Positions 8,637 through 17,156 of a stretch of DNA of 36,372 nt are shown here, piece after piece. Position numbers and translations under genes: made by a program. This DNA comes from Bryobacteraceae bacterium CoA2 C42 (GTDB lineage: Bacteria; Acidobacteriota; Terriglobia; Bryobacterales; Bryobacteraceae): assembly GCA_019931245.1 (NCBI GenBank), contig JAINDL010000131.1, positions 1 through 36,372 of the forward strand, in the 5' to 3' direction. The first letter of the stretch is position 1. Each line of letters begins with the position of its first letter. Under the pieces are notes generated by a model. That model was not told the origin of the DNA, did no database searches, and worked only from the letters and a program-made list of their open reading frames with translations.

Positions 8637-9050
8637 CTAGCTGGCGGCTTGTTTCGTCATGGCCGCCTTCACAATGGCCGCAAACGCGGCGGCCGCGGCC
8701 TTCTTGGCCTCATCCCCATCTTTCAATTGAAACTGGTGCCAGGCGATCACCTGGTCCGTTTCGACGTTCCGCAGTTCCAGCCGGTGCGTCTCGCTGCGGC
8801 CGAACTTGTGTTTATAGAGGATCTCGCCATAGGCCGAGTGCAGCTTCTTGAGTTGCGCCTTCAACTCCGGCCGCTTCTCCTCTTCAATAAAGTCAAATGG
8901 TAACTAGGCGTCCGTCAGTGCTTTTTCAACAAACGGCGTCAATCCCTCCATCCGGTCCACATAGATCGTCTTTCTCTTCTCCTGCGCGGACACGAGGCAG
9001 GCGGAAAGAGCGATCACCATTAGCCAGCGACGAACAAGGTCACTTCGCAT
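8637..9050 (-). pseudogene. Small exported protein of unknown function, interrupted by an in-frame amber codon
   Basis: A 138-codon frame runs from the ATG at 9050, preceded by a strong Shine-Dalgarno (AAAGGAG, 9058-9064), to a TAG at 8637. The N-terminus is a signal peptide; LSAC at residues 15-18 fits a lipobox, but cleavage after VSA (residue 22) is equally possible. Codon 49 is TAG (8904-8906), between VEKALTDA and LPFDFIEEEK, and the frame is otherwise continuous. The part after the stop is charged, ending in an Ala/Lys-rich helix (residues about 115-137). The family is not recognised. If only the 3' part is translated, the first ATG is at 8864, giving 75 residues without a signal peptide. 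Codon use is less GC-biased than in the neighbours (CGA, CTT, GTT, TTA). Confidence 0.7.
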
Positions 9051-9293
9051 TGGAATACTCCTTTTTAATTCCCGTCACAATGAAGAACGGTTAAACTCAA
9101 CCTATCACCAAGTCACCCCGGAGGCAATCGGATGCGCCGGATGCGCCGGATACCTACGGCACTCGCCGCCGCCCCGAAGCGAAAGATCCCCTCGCTCAAA
9201 CCCTTCGTCGTGGACGCCTGCCTTGATAACTCGCCGTAGCCTCCGGCGCGCTCACCGCCATCCGCCCGCCCGGTGACTTACTCTACTGGCGCC
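9051..9293. other. Intergenic region without a recognisable gene
   Basis: About 240 bases between the DUF1501 stop and the small secreted-protein gene, both on the minus strand. It contains the ribosome-binding site of the latter (9058-9064) and a two-copy tandem GGATGCGCC at 9130-9147. I see no convincing promoter, terminator or coding remnant. Confidence 0.5.
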
Positions 9294-10718
9294 TCAGGCG
9301 AGAATCTCGCTCACCACCCGCGCCGGATACTGATCCGTCAAGCGCTCGGGAAGGCTGTGCCGCGTAAAGGCCAGGTCGCGGAAGCGCAGCCCCAGCAGAT
9401 GCAGCATGGTGGCGTGAAAATCGTGTACGCTCACGCGGTTCTTAACGGCCTTATAGCCAATCTCGTCGGTAGAGCCGTGAATCGTCCCGCCCTTCACCCC
9501 GCCGCCGGCCATCCACATCGTGAATCCGCCCGGTCCGTGGTCGCGCCCGGCCGTGCCGCCGGCGCGAATCTGCGAGATCGGCATGCGGCCGAACTCTCCG
9601 CCCCAGAAGACGAGCGTCGAATCGAGCAACCCCCTCTGCTTCAAATCCCGCAGCAACGCCGCAATCGGCCGATCCGTCTTCGCGCAACAGTAACGCAGCG
9701 ATTTTTCAAGGTCCGAGTGCGTATCCCAGATCTGGCCTTCAATGAAGATCTGCACAAAGCGGACACCGCGCTCGACCAGCCGCCGGGCCATCAGGCACCG
9801 CCGGCCGTAGGATTGCGTCGCCTCTTCATGCAACCCGTACATCTCGCGCGTCGCCTCGCTCTCCTGATTGAGGTCCAGCGCATCCGTCGCCGCCAGTTGC
9901 ATCCGCGCCGCCAGCTCGTAGCTGGCAATCCGCGCGTCGAGTTCTCCCCCGCCCGGCCGCCGGGCGCGATGCGCCTGGTCGAGCGCGCGCAGTACATCCC
10001 GCTGCGCCTCGACCAGCGGCGACGGCAGCTCCTCGGGCGGCTTCAGATTGAGCAACGGCAGCCCCTCGGAGCGGAAGCGCGTGCCCTGATAGAGCGGCGG
10101 CAGCCAGCCCGCTTGCCAGTTCTGCGCCAGGTTGATCGGCAGGCCCTTGGGATCGTCGAGCACGACGTAGGCCGGCAGGTTTTGGTTCACCGAACCCAGT
10201 CCGTAGGTCACCCACGCCCCGAGCGACGGCCGCCCCGGCAGCGTGCGCCCGGAGTGCATCAGGTAAAGCGATGGTTCATGGTTGAAGTGCTCGCCGTACA
10301 TCGACCGGATGAAGGCGATCTCGTCGACCACCGAACCGAGATGCGGCATCAGTTCGGTCATCTCCATGCCGCACTTTCCGTACCGTCGAAACGCGAACGG
10401 CGAGGGCATCATGACGCCGATCTGGTCGGCGAACTCGATCTGGTTGACGATGTCGCGGCTGGGGGCGGAGCCGGCGAACTTCTGGAGCGCGGGCTTGGGG
10501 TCGAACAGGTCCACCTGGCTCGGTCCGCCGTTCATGAACAGGTGGATGACGGCCTTCGCCTTCGGCGCGAAGTGAGGCTGTTTGGGGGAGAGATCATACT
10601 GGCCCGGCGCGGTGGCGCGGGCGAGGTCGGCGGTGGCGAGCGAGGCGAGGGCGGCGCCCTGCACGCCGTCGATCAAGCGGCTGAAGAAGTGGCGGCGGGA
10701 GGTGGCATCAGTCGACAT
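9294..10718 (-). CDS. DUF1501 family exported protein (alkaline-phosphatase/sulfatase-like fold)
   Basis: 474 residues with an N-terminal twin-arginine signal (SRRHFF at residues 7-12). Family landmarks are present in order: FMNGGPSQVDLFDPKP, the central block ARRLVERGVRFVQIF, WDTHSDL, LKQRGLLDSTLVFWGGEFGRMP, GRDHGPGGFTMWMAGGGVKGG and a C-terminal HATMLHLLGL. DUF1501 proteins are distantly related to sulfatases and alkaline phosphatases; the Asp/His residues of WDTH and GRDH are plausible metal ligands, but no substrate is established. The start overlaps the end of the upstream PSD gene by 11 bases, so the two are very probably co-translated and may work together outside the cytoplasm. Base composition on the plus strand changes visibly within the gene, near 10430. 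Confidence 0.92.
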   Translation of the reverse strand: MSTDATSRRHFFSRLIDGVQGAALASLATADLARATAPGQYDLSPKQPHFAPKAKAVIHLFMNGGPSQVDLFDPKPALQKFAGSAPSRDIVNQIEFADQIGVMMPSPFAFRRYGKCGMEMTELMPHLGSVVDEIAFIRSMYGEHFNHEPSLYLMHSGRTLPGRPSLGAWVTYGLGSVNQNLPAYVVLDDPKGLPINLAQNWQAGWLPPLYQGTRFRSEGLPLLNLKPPEELPSPLVEAQRDVLRALDQAHRARRPGGGELDARIASYELAARMQLAATDALDLNQESEATREMYGLHEEATQSYGRRCLMARRLVERGVRFVQIFIEGQIWDTHSDLEKSLRYCCAKTDRPIAALLRDLKQRGLLDSTLVFWGGEFGRMPISQIRAGGTAGRDHGPGGFTMWMAGGGVKGGTIHGSTDEIGYKAVKNRVSVHDFHATMLHLLGLRFRDLAFTRHSLPERLTDQYPARVVSEILA

Positions 10719-13377
10719 AGAGAAACTCCGCCGAGCTTACCAGGGCGTGGACAAAGTCGCCCAGGGCGTGCCAGCGCGCGGTGGCGGCGTGGGGCGCGGT
10801 GACTTTCTGGGTCGACAGATGGGCGCGCCACTCGCGTTCGAGCCGGGCGAGGGCGGCGGTGGCGCGGGCGGCCTCGGCGGCGTCCGGCGGGCGCGAGACG
10901 GTGCGCAGGTAAGCCTCCTCAATCTGGCGGGCCGGCTGGGCGGGAAACTCGTCGAGCAGCCGTCCGGCCAGGTAGCGGGCGTGTTCGATCACCACCGGGC
11001 TGTTCCGCATCTCGAGAGCCTGCGTTGAAACGGTCGACAGCGGGCGCTCCGAACAGTTGGGCGACATGGGCGGCAGGTCGAACGCCTCAAGCAGGGTGAC
11101 CGGCATGGTGCGGCGCTGCAGCAGGTAGATCGAGCGCCGCCACTGATCCTTTGACGCCTTTTCGACGACCTCGCCGCCCGGGGTGCGCTCCACCGGCACC
11201 GGCGGGCCGAAGCGCTCGGGCGACAGGCGGCCGGTGGCGAGCAGAATGGAGTCGCGCAACTGCTCGGCGTCCATGCGCCGGGGCGGCATGCGCGAGAGCA
11301 GCTTGTTCTCGGGGTCGGCGGTGAGCGCGGCGGCGGAGGCGTCGGCGGATTGGCGGTAGGCGGCCGAGGTCATCATGAGCCGGTGCATGGCTTTGACGCT
11401 CCAGCCGCCGCGGACGAACTCGGTGGCGAGCCAGTCGAGGAGCTCCGGATGCGTGGGCGGGGCGCCGGTCCGGCCGAAGTTAGAGAGCGTTTCGACGATG
11501 CCGCGGCCGAAGTGATGCCGCCACAGGCGGTTCACCATCACCCGAGCCGTCAGCGGATGCTCCGGCTGCGTGAGCCAGCGGGCCAGGGCCAGGCGCCGGC
11601 CGCTGGTACCGGCAAAGGGGGCGGCCGGGGCGTAGGGCCGGAGCGCACCGCCGTGGAAGATCGACGGCACATTGGGCTCCACCCGTTCACCGAGCTGCTG
11701 GGCTTCGCCGCGCTTGAGCAGGAACACCGGCGATGGCTCGCCGCCCATGTCGTAGAGCGCACGAATTGCGGGCTTGGGTTTGAGCTTGGCCTTCTGGTCG
11801 GCGATCGCCTTGCGCAGCCTGTCGGCTTCGGGCTTGGCTTTCTCGTCGTCTTTGGGCAGGGCTTCGAGCCGCGTTTCGAGGCGCTTGATTTCGGCTTCGA
11901 GCGGGGCGTTGTGCCGGGCGGCTTCGTCGCGCTCGGCGGCGAGCGCGAAATCGAGGTTCCGCTCGGTCGGCTTCACCCAGTCATAGGGATCGAACGAGGT
12001 CTGCAGAATGGCGCTAAGCCGGTAGTAGTCGCGCTGCGGAAGAGGATCGTACTTGTGGTTGTGGCAGCGGGCGCAGCCGATGGTCAGCCCCATCACGGTG
12101 GACCCGAGCACTTCGATCTCGTCGGCGATCACGTTCATGCGCTCGGCGACGGAGCCGTTGGCCGGCGAGTAGGTGCCATCGGGGGCGAGGCGCAGAAAAC
12201 CGGTCAGGGCGAGGCGGTCGATATCGGCCGGCGTGGGGTTGGCGATGGCGCGATGGTCGGCCAACTCATCGCCGGCCAGCTGCGCGGTGAGGAAGCGGTC
12301 GTAGGGCTCATCGCGTTCGATGGCGCGGATAACGGCGTCGCGATAGCGCCACGCCTGCGGGCGCAGGCGGTCTTCGTGAATGATGCCTTCCGAATCGGCG
12401 TAGCCGGCCGAATCAAGCCAGATGCGCGCCCACCGTTCGGCGTAGGCGGGCGAAGCGAGGAGGCGGTCGACCAGCCGTTCGTAGGCGTCGGGGCGGGTAT
12501 CGGCGTGGAACTCGCGAACCTGCCGCGGGGTGGGCAGCAGGCCCGTTAGGTCGACATAGGCGCGGCGCAGGAGCGTCATGCGGCTCGCCGGCGGAGCGAA
12601 ACCGATCTGCTTCTGGCGCAGCCTGGCGAGCAGAAACGCGTCGATGGCGTTGTGGCCGGCCGCGCCGGGCAGAACCGGCGGGGCCGGGCGGCGCGGCGGC
12701 TGCAGCGACCACCACTCCCGCTCCCTGGCGCTGAACTTCTCCTGCACCGCGGGCCGCACCGGCGCCGGCGGCGCACCGGCGGCGATCCAGTTCCGCAGCG
12801 TCTCCACCTCTTCGCTCGCCGGAGGCCGCACGAAGGCCTCAAAGAGTTTCTTGGGCGGAGGCATCTCGCCGGCGGCAATCCGCTTCACCATCAGGCTTTC
12901 CTCCGGCTTGCCGGGGACCAGGGCCGGGCCCGATTTGCCGCCCTTTAGCCGGCTGGCCTGCGTGCGGAGATCAAGACCGCCCTCCTGCACCCGCTTGCCA
13001 TGGCAGGTGACGCAGCGCATCTGAAACAGCGGAATGACGTCGGCTTCGGTGACGGCGGCGCGCTGGGGTTTCTCGGCGTCGATCCAAGAGCGCAGCGTGG
13101 CAATCTGTTCCTGCGCCAGCTTCCGCCCGGGAGGCATGGAACCCCCGACGACCCTGGCCACGAGCAGGCTCGCCTCGGCCGACCCGGGCCGGAACGCCGC
13201 GCCGGTCTTGCCTCCCTGCAGCGCGAGGTCGGCGGTCGACAGGTCGAGGCCGCCCTGGGCGGCGGCGCCGGTGTGGCACGGGAGACAGTTCTCGCGCAGG
13301 ATAGAAACCACCGCTTCGGGGTAGTTAGCGGCCATCAGGACGGAGGCGAGAGCCGGGGTAAGAAGCCAGGTTTTCAT
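10708..13377 (-). CDS. PSD protein with two cytochrome-like domains (PSCyt1 x2, DUF1549, DUF1553)
   Basis: 889 residues with a signal peptide (about 1-17). Two consecutive planctomycete-type cytochrome domains follow, with CLPCH at 31-35 and CVTCH at 122-126 and likely distal methionines Met81 and Met172 in MPP motifs. DUF1549 covers about 240-450 ([26 protein letters not shown]) and carries a third motif, [11 protein letters not shown], at 435. A charged helical linker around 490-540 leads to DUF1553 ([18 protein letters not shown] to the C-terminus). It is probably a periplasmic or surface haem protein. The usual layout has one cytochrome domain, so the tandem is worth noting. The gene is followed by its DUF1501 partner with an 11-base overlap and is divergent from the sugar-acid operon starting at 13454. 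Function is not established. Confidence 0.92.
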   Translation of the reverse strand: MKTWLLTPALASVLMAANYPEAVVSILRENCLPCHTGAAAQGGLDLSTADLALQGGKTGAAFRPGSAEASLLVARVVGGSMPPGRKLAQEQIATLRSWIDAEKPQRAAVTEADVIPLFQMRCVTCHGKRVQEGGLDLRTQASRLKGGKSGPALVPGKPEESLMVKRIAAGEMPPPKKLFEAFVRPPASEEVETLRNWIAAGAPPAPVRPAVQEKFSAREREWWSLQPPRRPAPPVLPGAAGHNAIDAFLLARLRQKQIGFAPPASRMTLLRRAYVDLTGLLPTPRQVREFHADTRPDAYERLVDRLLASPAYAERWARIWLDSAGYADSEGIIHEDRLRPQAWRYRDAVIRAIERDEPYDRFLTAQLAGDELADHRAIANPTPADIDRLALTGFLRLAPDGTYSPANGSVAERMNVIADEIEVLGSTVMGLTIGCARCHNHKYDPLPQRDYYRLSAILQTSFDPYDWVKPTERNLDFALAAERDEAARHNAPLEAEIKRLETRLEALPKDDEKAKPEADRLRKAIADQKAKLKPKPAIRALYDMGGEPSPVFLLKRGEAQQLGERVEPNVPSIFHGGALRPYAPAAPFAGTSGRRLALARWLTQPEHPLTARVMVNRLWRHHFGRGIVETLSNFGRTGAPPTHPELLDWLATEFVRGGWSVKAMHRLMMTSAAYRQSADASAAALTADPENKLLSRMPPRRMDAEQLRDSILLATGRLSPERFGPPVPVERTPGGEVVEKASKDQWRRSIYLLQRRTMPVTLLEAFDLPPMSPNCSERPLSTVSTQALEMRNSPVVIEHARYLAGRLLDEFPAQPARQIEEAYLRTVSRPPDAAEAARATAALARLEREWRAHLSTQKVTAPHAATARWHALGDFVHALVSSAEFLYVD

Positions 13378-13401
13378 GTCCTACCGAGTTACTCTATCGC
13401 A

Positions 13402-13421
13402 GGTGGCGCGGCCGTGCCACC
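13402..13421. promoter_or_regulatory. 20-bp near-perfect palindrome in the divergent promoter region (possible operator)
   Basis: GGTGGC at 13402-13407 and GCCACC at 13416-13421 enclose GCGGCCGT; 18 of the 20 positions are self-complementary. It lies in the 76-base gap between the PSD gene (minus) and the dehydratase/transporter operon (plus). A TATCAT hexamer at 13431-13436 could be a -10 element for the plus-strand operon, although no good -35 accompanies it. A regulator acting on both directions is an inference. Confidence 0.4.
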
Positions 13422-13453
13422 GGAGTGTTGTATCATGGCGGCTCCCGGATTGT

Positions 13454-14635
13454 ATGAAGATCACGCGCATTGAATCCTATGTCCTGCTCGACCCCGGTTA
13501 CGACCGGGAGGCGTGTTCCTCGGCGCAGGATGACATTGTGGTGCTGGTGCATACCGACGAAGGAATCACCGGCGTTGGCGAGGTGGATACCAATCCCTGG
13601 GTTGCGCAGGCGATGATCCATGCCCGCGGGACGCATGTGCTGGGCCTGGGACTCGAGGAGATGCTGATTGGCCAGGATCCGCTTGAGGCCGAAGCGCTCT
13701 GGGACCGGATGTACACGGGCAGTTTCATGACGGGCCGGCGGGGCCTGGGAATCTGCGCGATGGGTGCGCTCGATATGGCGCTGTGGGATATCAAAGGCAA
13801 AGCGCTGGGGCAGCCGTGCTGGAAGTTACTCGGCGGCGCGCGGAAGCCTTACATCACGCCCTACGCCTCGCTGCTGCCCACCGGGCGAACGGCCGTCGAC
13901 TACCGGAAGTCGCTGGTGGCCAAGGCGCGCGAGGCGGTCCGTCTGGGGTTCCAGGCCGGCAAGATGGAGGTTTGCGTCAAGGGGCCCTACACGCACAATG
14001 GCCTGGACGAGCCGGACGGGACGATTGTCGAGATCGTGGCCGCGTGCCGGGAGGCGGTCGGGCCGGACTTCGCGATGATGGTGGACGTCTGCTACTGCTG
14101 GACGAACGCCAAGCAGGCGCTGCGCGTGCTGGAGCAGTTGGCGCGCTATGATCTGTTTTTTGTCGAGACGCCGCTGCAGTTGGACGACCTGGACGGCTAC
14201 GCCTTTCTGCAGGCGCACTCGCCCATCCGGATCGCCGCCGGCGAACTGCAGAACGGACGCTTTGAGTTTCTCGATCTGATGGATCGCGGGAAGGTGGACG
14301 TGGCGCAGCCCGATGTGGGCCGGGTGGGCGGCCTGTCCGAGGCCCGGCGCGTGTGCGATCTGGCGGGGGACCGCGGCCGTCTGATTGTGCCGCACTGCTG
14401 GAAGACCGGTATCGGGATTGCGGCGACGGCGCATCTGGCGGTGGCCACGGCCCACTGCCCCTACATTGAATTCCTCCCCGCGCCGCTGTCGGAGGCGCCG
14501 CTGCGGCGCGAGTTGGTCATCGAAGAGTTGCAACTGACCGCCGGCGGGCAAGTGCCGCTGCCGCAGCGGCCGGGCCTGGGCTTTGAGCTGAACTGGGACG
14601 CCATGCGGAAGTACACCGTGGCGCATCACGCATGA
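13454..14635 (+). CDS. Mandelate racemase/muconate lactonizing (enolase superfamily) enzyme, probable sugar-acid dehydratase
   Basis: 393 residues from the ATG at 13454, where the family N-terminus MKITRIESYVL begins; a longer reading from 13376 adds 26 unrelated residues. The enolase-superfamily active site is complete: metal ligands Asp211 (MVDVC), Glu238 (FVETP) and Glu264 (AAGEL), the general base His314 (PHCWK) with Asp287 (QPDVGRVGG), and Lys170 at the end of the second barrel strand. The second-strand motif reads Lys-Met-Glu rather than the Lys-x-Lys of mandelate racemase, which fits acid-sugar dehydratases better than racemases. The reaction would be syn- or anti-dehydration of an aldonic or similar acid to a 2-keto-3-deoxy acid in the cytoplasm. 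It overlaps the following transporter gene by four bases (ATGA), supporting a sugar-acid uptake and catabolism operon. The exact substrate cannot be read from sequence. Confidence 0.9.
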   Translation: MKITRIESYVLLDPGYDREACSSAQDDIVVLVHTDEGITGVGEVDTNPWVAQAMIHARGTHVLGLGLEEMLIGQDPLEAEALWDRMYTGSFMTGRRGLGICAMGALDMALWDIKGKALGQPCWKLLGGARKPYITPYASLLPTGRTAVDYRKSLVAKAREAVRLGFQAGKMEVCVKGPYTHNGLDEPDGTIVEIVAACREAVGPDFAMMVDVCYCWTNAKQALRVLEQLARYDLFFVETPLQLDDLDGYAFLQAHSPIRIAAGELQNGRFEFLDLMDRGKVDVAQPDVGRVGGLSEARRVCDLAGDRGRLIVPHCWKTGIGIAATAHLAVATAHCPYIEFLPAPLSEAPLRRELVIEELQLTAGGQVPLPQRPGLGFELNWDAMRKYTVAHHA

Positions 14636-15843
14636 CGGCGGCGCAGCGGTGGACCGTCGGGCTGATGTTCGCGTTGAGCGTGATCAGCTACTTCGAGCGC
14701 ACGATCCTGTCGGTGGCCGCCCCGTCGATGATGAAGGAGTTTGCGCTGTCGCCGGAGGCGATGGGGGTGGTATTTACGGCGTTTCAGCTGAGCTATACGT
14801 TGCTGATGACGCCGGGCGGCCACCTGTCGGACCGCTTCGGGCCGCGCAACGTGCTGGCCGCCGCCGCGCTCGGCGCGGGGCTGCTGACGGCGCTGGTGCC
14901 GTTCGGCGGCAACCCGGGGTTGGGCGCACTGTTCGGGGTGGTGCCGGCGCTGGCGCTGCTGCGGTTTGGCCTGGGGGCGTTTACGGCGCCGCTGTATCCG
15001 TCGCTCGGCCATATGAACGCGGTCACGATGCCGCCTGGGCGGCAGGCGCGGGTGTTTGGCATCGTGAATGCCGGCGCGGGTTTGGGGGGCGCCATCTCGC
15101 CGCTGCTGTTTTCGATGTTGATGGGCCGCCTGGGCTGGCGGGTCTCGTTCGGGCTGGCCGGGGCGGTGGCGATGGGGCTGGCGCTGGTGTGGTGGCGCAC
15201 GGTGCCGGATCAGCGCGGGGCGCGGCCGGAGGGCGGCCGGGCCGCGTGGCGGGAGTTGCTCGCCGACCGGAACCTGCGCTGGCTCATCCTCGGCTACGGG
15301 GCCGTGGACTACTTTCAGTACATCTTCTTTTTCTGGCTCTACTACTATCTCGGGGAGGTGCGGCAACTGCCGCCCGGGGAGACGGCCTTTTATGCCACGA
15401 TGCCGTTTGCCGCATGGGCGCTGATGATGCCGGTGGGGGGCTGGGCGGCGGGCCGTTTATCGGCGGCGTACGGCGTCAAGACGGGGCTGCGGACGGTGGC
15501 GATCGCCTCGCTCGCGCTGGCGAGCCTTTGCCTCGTGGCCGCGCCGGGGGTGACGGAGACGAACGCGCTGGTGGCGCTGCTGTCGCTCGCGCTGGGGTTT
15601 GCGGCGAGCGCGGATGTGCCGTTCTGGTCGGCGGCCGTGAATCTGGGCGGCAGGCGGGCGGGCGCCGCGGGCGGTTTGATGAACACGGGCGGGAACCTGG
15701 GAGGCAGCATCGCCCCGCTGCTTACGCCGCTGGTGGCGGCGCGGTTCGGATGGTCCGCCGGGTTGTATCTGGGGGCGGCCGTGGCGGTACTGGGGATCCT
15801 CGCGTGGACGCGGATCGACCCGGCGCCGCGCGAGGGCGAGTGA
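14632..15843 (+). CDS. MFS transporter, anion:cation symporter (sugar-acid) type
   Basis: 403 residues with about twelve hydrophobic membrane segments. The signature between helices 2 and 3 is GGHLSDRFGPR (62-72), and the first helix contains SYFERTILSVAAPSM, typical of the ACS family that includes ExuT, GudP and DgoT hexuronate, glucarate and galactonate carriers. It should act in the inner membrane as a proton symporter for an organic anion. The ATG overlaps the stop of the enolase-superfamily gene, so the two are almost certainly co-expressed and the carrier probably imports that enzyme's substrate. Codons are strongly G-ending (CTG, GCG, GGG), unlike the C-ending genes left and right of it. 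Confidence 0.92.
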   Translation: MTAAQRWTVGLMFALSVISYFERTILSVAAPSMMKEFALSPEAMGVVFTAFQLSYTLLMTPGGHLSDRFGPRNVLAAAALGAGLLTALVPFGGNPGLGALFGVVPALALLRFGLGAFTAPLYPSLGHMNAVTMPPGRQARVFGIVNAGAGLGGAISPLLFSMLMGRLGWRVSFGLAGAVAMGLALVWWRTVPDQRGARPEGGRAAWRELLADRNLRWLILGYGAVDYFQYIFFFWLYYYLGEVRQLPPGETAFYATMPFAAWALMMPVGGWAAGRLSAAYGVKTGLRTVAIASLALASLCLVAAPGVTETNALVALLSLALGFAASADVPFWSAAVNLGGRRAGAAGGLMNTGGNLGGSIAPLLTPLVAARFGWSAGLYLGAAVAVLGILAWTRIDPAPREGE

Positions 15844-15859
15844 GTTTGGCGCCGGACGC

Positions 15860-17062
15860 CTACCGCCCCAGCCAGCGCAGCACGCCCTGCGCCTGACCGG
15901 CGTACTCGGCCAGGATCCGCAGGTCGATCAACGCCAGCAGGGCGGCCGCGGCGGCCAGGCGGGGCCGGCTGGTCTGCACCGCCAGCAACCCGGTAAACAG
16001 CGGGCCCATCGCCCGGCCGAAGCCGTAGGCGCTGCTCCAGAACTCAGGACTCAGCAGGGCCAGCGCAAACACGACATGAACCGCCAGCAGGTGGCGCCCC
16101 AGCCCGGGCGTTCCGCGGCGCACGCACCAGGCGCCGTACAGGAGCGTGGCCATCATGCCGCCCAGCGCCATCGCGTCCAGCGCCCGGGCGGCCAGACGAA
16201 GCGTGGGGGGGAGCGTGGGATAGGGCAGCGGCTGCCATAGCGCCGTCCAGAGTCCACCCTGCAGGTCGTGCAGCAGCCAGGCCGGCAGGCCGAGGCGGGG
16301 CGAGGCGGCGGGGGGCAGCAGGCTATCGAGGTACAGATACCAGAACGCCGCCGGCAGCGCCGCCGAGAGCCAGAGCGCCGCCGGACCCCACCTCCTCTCC
16401 CGCACGGCCCCGCTCGCCGCGGCCAGGACCAGCAGCAAGCCGGTCTCCCGCACCAGTCCCGCCGCCGCCAGCGTGACCCACCGCGCCCCCACCTGCCCCG
16501 TCTCCGCCTGCCAGAGCAGACCGGCGGCCAGGGCCGCGAGCACCACATCGACGGTCATCGAATCGATCCCGATCACCGTGGCCGGGATGAGCAGAAAGAG
16601 CAGCCCGGACCAGGCGGGCCAGCCCTGGCGCGCAAACAGGAGGCTCAACCAATAGACCCCGCCGAAGACGGCCGCGAGAAGCAGCCCGATAAACGCCCCG
16701 GCAACGAGTTCGCCCCGCCCGCCGGCGATCGTCCAGGCCAGCAGCGGAAGCAGGATCCGGCGCGCGCGCATAGCGGGAATGTCGAGGTAATCGGCCGCGC
16801 CGTTCCGGAGAAACGGGTCGTGGGCCAGAATCAGGTAGTACTGCCCGTCGTAGCCGATCGGATGAGCGCTCCGCTGCACTCCCGCCGACCAGCCGGGGGG
16901 CATCGGCATGGCGGCGCCGGTCCGGAACAGGCCGGTCCAGTTTCCGCCGTAATTCGCCCCCACCGTCAGCGCCTGCCAGGCAATCACCGCGGCGACGGCT
17001 AGCGCGGCGAAAAGGACAGGCCGGCGCCAGAGCGGCGGGGGCTCCGATCCTCGCAGTAGCAT
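15860..17062 (-). CDS. Polytopic membrane protein, possibly a GT-C-type glycosyltransferase
   Basis: 400 residues with about nine to ten hydrophobic segments. After the first transmembrane helix there is an outer loop with HPIGYDGQYYLILAHDPF (67-84) and DIPAMRARRILLPLLAW (94-110). The YDGQxY and RxRRIL motifs recur in a family of uncharacterised bacterial membrane proteins, and the architecture resembles GT-C lipid-linked glycosyltransferases, though no clear catalytic DxD is evident. The gene stands alone, convergent with the MFS transporter (16-base gap) and divergent from the DsbA-like gene. Role unknown; the glycosyltransferase assignment is tentative. Confidence 0.75.
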   Translation of the reverse strand: MLLRGSEPPPLWRRPVLFAALAVAAVIAWQALTVGANYGGNWTGLFRTGAAMPMPPGWSAGVQRSAHPIGYDGQYYLILAHDPFLRNGAADYLDIPAMRARRILLPLLAWTIAGGRGELVAGAFIGLLLAAVFGGVYWLSLLFARQGWPAWSGLLFLLIPATVIGIDSMTVDVVLAALAAGLLWQAETGQVGARWVTLAAAGLVRETGLLLVLAAASGAVRERRWGPAALWLSAALPAAFWYLYLDSLLPPAASPRLGLPAWLLHDLQGGLWTALWQPLPYPTLPPTLRLAARALDAMALGGMMATLLYGAWCVRRGTPGLGRHLLAVHVVFALALLSPEFWSSAYGFGRAMGPLFTGLLAVQTSRPRLAAAAALLALIDLRILAEYAGQAQGVLRWLGR

Positions 17063-17094
17063 TCCGCCATGCTACTGAGGCGGCGTTCCCTTTG

Positions 17095-17116
17095 TAAACT
17101 GCCGCCCGGGAGTTTA
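17095..17116. promoter_or_regulatory. Inverted repeat TAAACT-N10-AGTTTA in the divergent promoter region
   Basis: Perfect 6-bp arms at 17095-17100 and 17111-17116 in the gap between the membrane protein gene and the DsbA-like gene. The spacing of about two helical turns is compatible with a dimeric regulator. TATGCT at 17137-17142 is a possible -10 for the plus-strand gene; the matching -35 region would overlap the right arm. Speculative. Confidence 0.3.
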
Positions 17117-17156
17117 AGTGAAGAGCGGGAATCCCCTATGCTCTAATAAGAAAGCC

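Noticed and set aside
6109-8906. Amber recoding (read-through or a 22nd amino acid) to explain both internal TAG codons
   Set aside because: Several neighbouring genes, including both affected ones, end in TAG, and no suppressor tRNA or pyrrolysine gene is in the window; mutation or sequence error is simpler.
9130-9151. Tandem GGATGCGCC repeat as a satellite or CRISPR-like array
   Set aside because: Only two full units are present, without spacers.
13376-13453. Longer start for the enolase-superfamily enzyme
   Set aside because: It adds 26 residues unlike the family, overlaps the start of the divergent PSD gene and runs through the palindrome.
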